64,000 nucleotides of DNA from contig NZ_JALLPK010000001.1 of the NCBI RefSeq assembly GCF_023276375.1, positions 3,847,391 through 3,911,390 of the forward strand, in the 5' to 3' direction. Shown one piece after another: positions 63,237 to 64,000 of this stretch (the first letter of the stretch is position 1; the number at the start of each line of letters is the position of its first letter). The DNA comes from Halocatena marina (lineage in GTDB: Archaea > Halobacteriota > Halobacteria > Halobacteriales > Haloarculaceae). A program made the position numbers and the translations under genes. The notes below the pieces were generated by a model. The model was given only the letters and a program-made list of their open reading frames with translations. It ran no database searches and was not told the DNA's origin.

Positions 63237-64000
63237 ATGAGCAGTATCGACGAAAAGCGCGTCTATGGCGCAACGGAGGGGAAAACCGACGTATTCATCG
63301 CCACCGGTATGGGTGTCGCACGCGTCGAGTGTTCTGGCGATCTCGTCGGCGGGTTTGGACTCGTTCATCGTTGTGTCGCAACCGACATTGCTGCCAAAGG
63401 AAATCGGCTGGCGGTTGCAACAGACGAGGATGTCCTCGTTTGGAATCGGGACGAATTCGATCCGGCAGGATTCGGACCAGCGCATGCGGTTGGCTACAAC
63501 GACGAACTGATCGCTGCTGGGAGTGGGCGGATCTCCCGGTCTGTGGAGAACGACTGGAGCGCGCTCGGAGTGTCCGAGTCGGGGGATAAAATCGATGTTC
63601 GTGCGATTGACGGTGATTTGATCGCGAGCTCAGACGGCGTTTATCGCCTCTCAGACGGTGCGAACGGTGTCGGATACGTTCCGGTCGGCCTGAACAACGC
63701 ACGAGACGTTTCGTCTGTTCCGATCCCGCTTGTCGCCACCGCGACTGGACTGTATCAGCTCAAAAACGGATGGGTGAACGTTCTCGATGCTGACGTCCAC
63801 CTCATCGAGAGTGACGGCACACGGATCCACGCAGCGACCGACGAGGCACTGTACGCTCCATGTAAGTCTGAGAACACGAGTGAGCACCAATCTCACAACG
63901 CGCAGTCCGATGAGTGGGAGCGACTCGAACTACCGGTTGCAGAGCAAATTGCGGGCATCGGCCACGGTGAATCGACCTACGCGGTCACAGTAGATGGAAC
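63237..64000 (+). CDS. Beta-propeller protein, HVO_0234-like (3' end outside window)
   Basis: 254 codons are seen from the ATG at 63237 (MSSIDEKRVYGATEGKTDVF), open to the window end. The chain is made of repeated strands of propeller type: VFIATGMGVARVECSGDLVG, LAVATDEDVLVWNRDEFD, IAASDGVYRLSDG-like and PLVATATGLYQLKNGWVNVL. There is no signal peptide, so it is cytoplasmic. It matches my memory of the haloarchaeal HVO_0234 family, function unknown. No enzymatic motif is visible. Confidence 0.75.
   Translation, partial: MSSIDEKRVYGATEGKTDVFIATGMGVARVECSGDLVGGFGLVHRCVATDIAAKGNRLAVATDEDVLVWNRDEFDPAGFGPAHAVGYNDELIAAGSGRISRSVENDWSALGVSESGDKIDVRAIDGDLIASSDGVYRLSDGANGVGYVPVGLNNARDVSSVPIPLVATATGLYQLKNGWVNVLDADVHLIESDGTRIHAATDEALYAPCKSENTSEHQSHNAQSDEWERLELPVAEQIAGIGHGESTYAVTVDG

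Overview
The window is chromosomal DNA from a halophilic archaeon (class Halobacteria). The evidence is an acidic proteome, twin-arginine (Tat) signal peptides as the main export signal, a TFB, two Orc1/Cdc6-family proteins, ribosomal protein L15e, the archaeal lipid enzyme CarS, an AglD-type glycosyltransferase, the FolC-FolP and PurN-PurH fusions typical of haloarchaea, and many small proteins known only from haloarchaea. Base composition looks more AT-rich than in most haloarchaea, especially between genes. I cannot name the genus. I see no rRNA, tRNA, CRISPR array or intact insertion sequence. The window is cut at both ends: the 3' part of an Orc1/Cdc6-like gene at the left and the 5' part of a beta-propeller gene at the right.

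Layout. 1-5.9 kb: an Orc/Cdc6 C-terminus, an Asn-rich secreted protein with a (Thr-Pro)n stalk, a divergent small-membrane-protein/HPP pair, a bactofilin-like protein and an archaeal YchF-type GTPase. 5.9-6.6 kb is an AT-rich gap. 6.6-16.4 kb holds mostly metabolic and redox genes: a racemase-like CaiB family protein, a PQQ-propeller protein, an operon of SCP2-like protein, di-metal R2-like oxidase, small helical protein and 2Fe-2S ferredoxin, a SagB-type oxidoreductase, a flavin reductase, a malectin-domain surface protein, a pterin dehydratase and a histidine phosphatase. 16.5-25 kb: an orphan DNA methyltransferase, an alkaline-phosphatase-superfamily protein, LarE, a MutS-like ATPase, a complete Orc1/Cdc6, CarS and a LOG-family nucleotide hydrolase. 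25-36.8 kb: a lipoprotein, FolCP, ArgS, a secreted alpha/beta hydrolase, PurNH and PurB (divergent), a DUF5518 protein and a TumE/TumA-like toxin-antitoxin pair. 36.9-42.6 kb is a tight lysine operon, dapA-dapB-dapD-lysA-dapF-dapE, most junctions overlapping by 1-4 bases. 43.2-48.5 kb is the most accessory-looking part. 48.5-64 kb is mainly housekeeping: Usp, HisI, a coiled-coil protein, radical SAM, AglD, TFB, L15e, a winged-helix zinc-ribbon protein, a hybrid histidine kinase and small zinc-ribbon proteins.

The best candidate for an undescribed system lies at 44.2-47.6 kb. A large secreted or surface protein has a TasA/DUF1102-like N-terminus, a low-complexity linker, a glycine-rich hydrophobic segment resembling pre-toxin regions, and a C-terminal array of about ten 13-residue repeats. 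It is followed on the same strand by three tandem paralogous three-helix membrane proteins. This looks like a secreted toxin (polymorphic toxin or halocin type) with duplicated membrane immunity proteins. A 17-bp-arm inverted repeat lies between it and a divergent NYN-domain nuclease gene. A second point is the protein at 9903-10949: it would normally be called a ribonucleotide reductase beta subunit, but it has the Val/Tyr pair of R2-like ligand-binding oxidases and a ferredoxin in the same operon.
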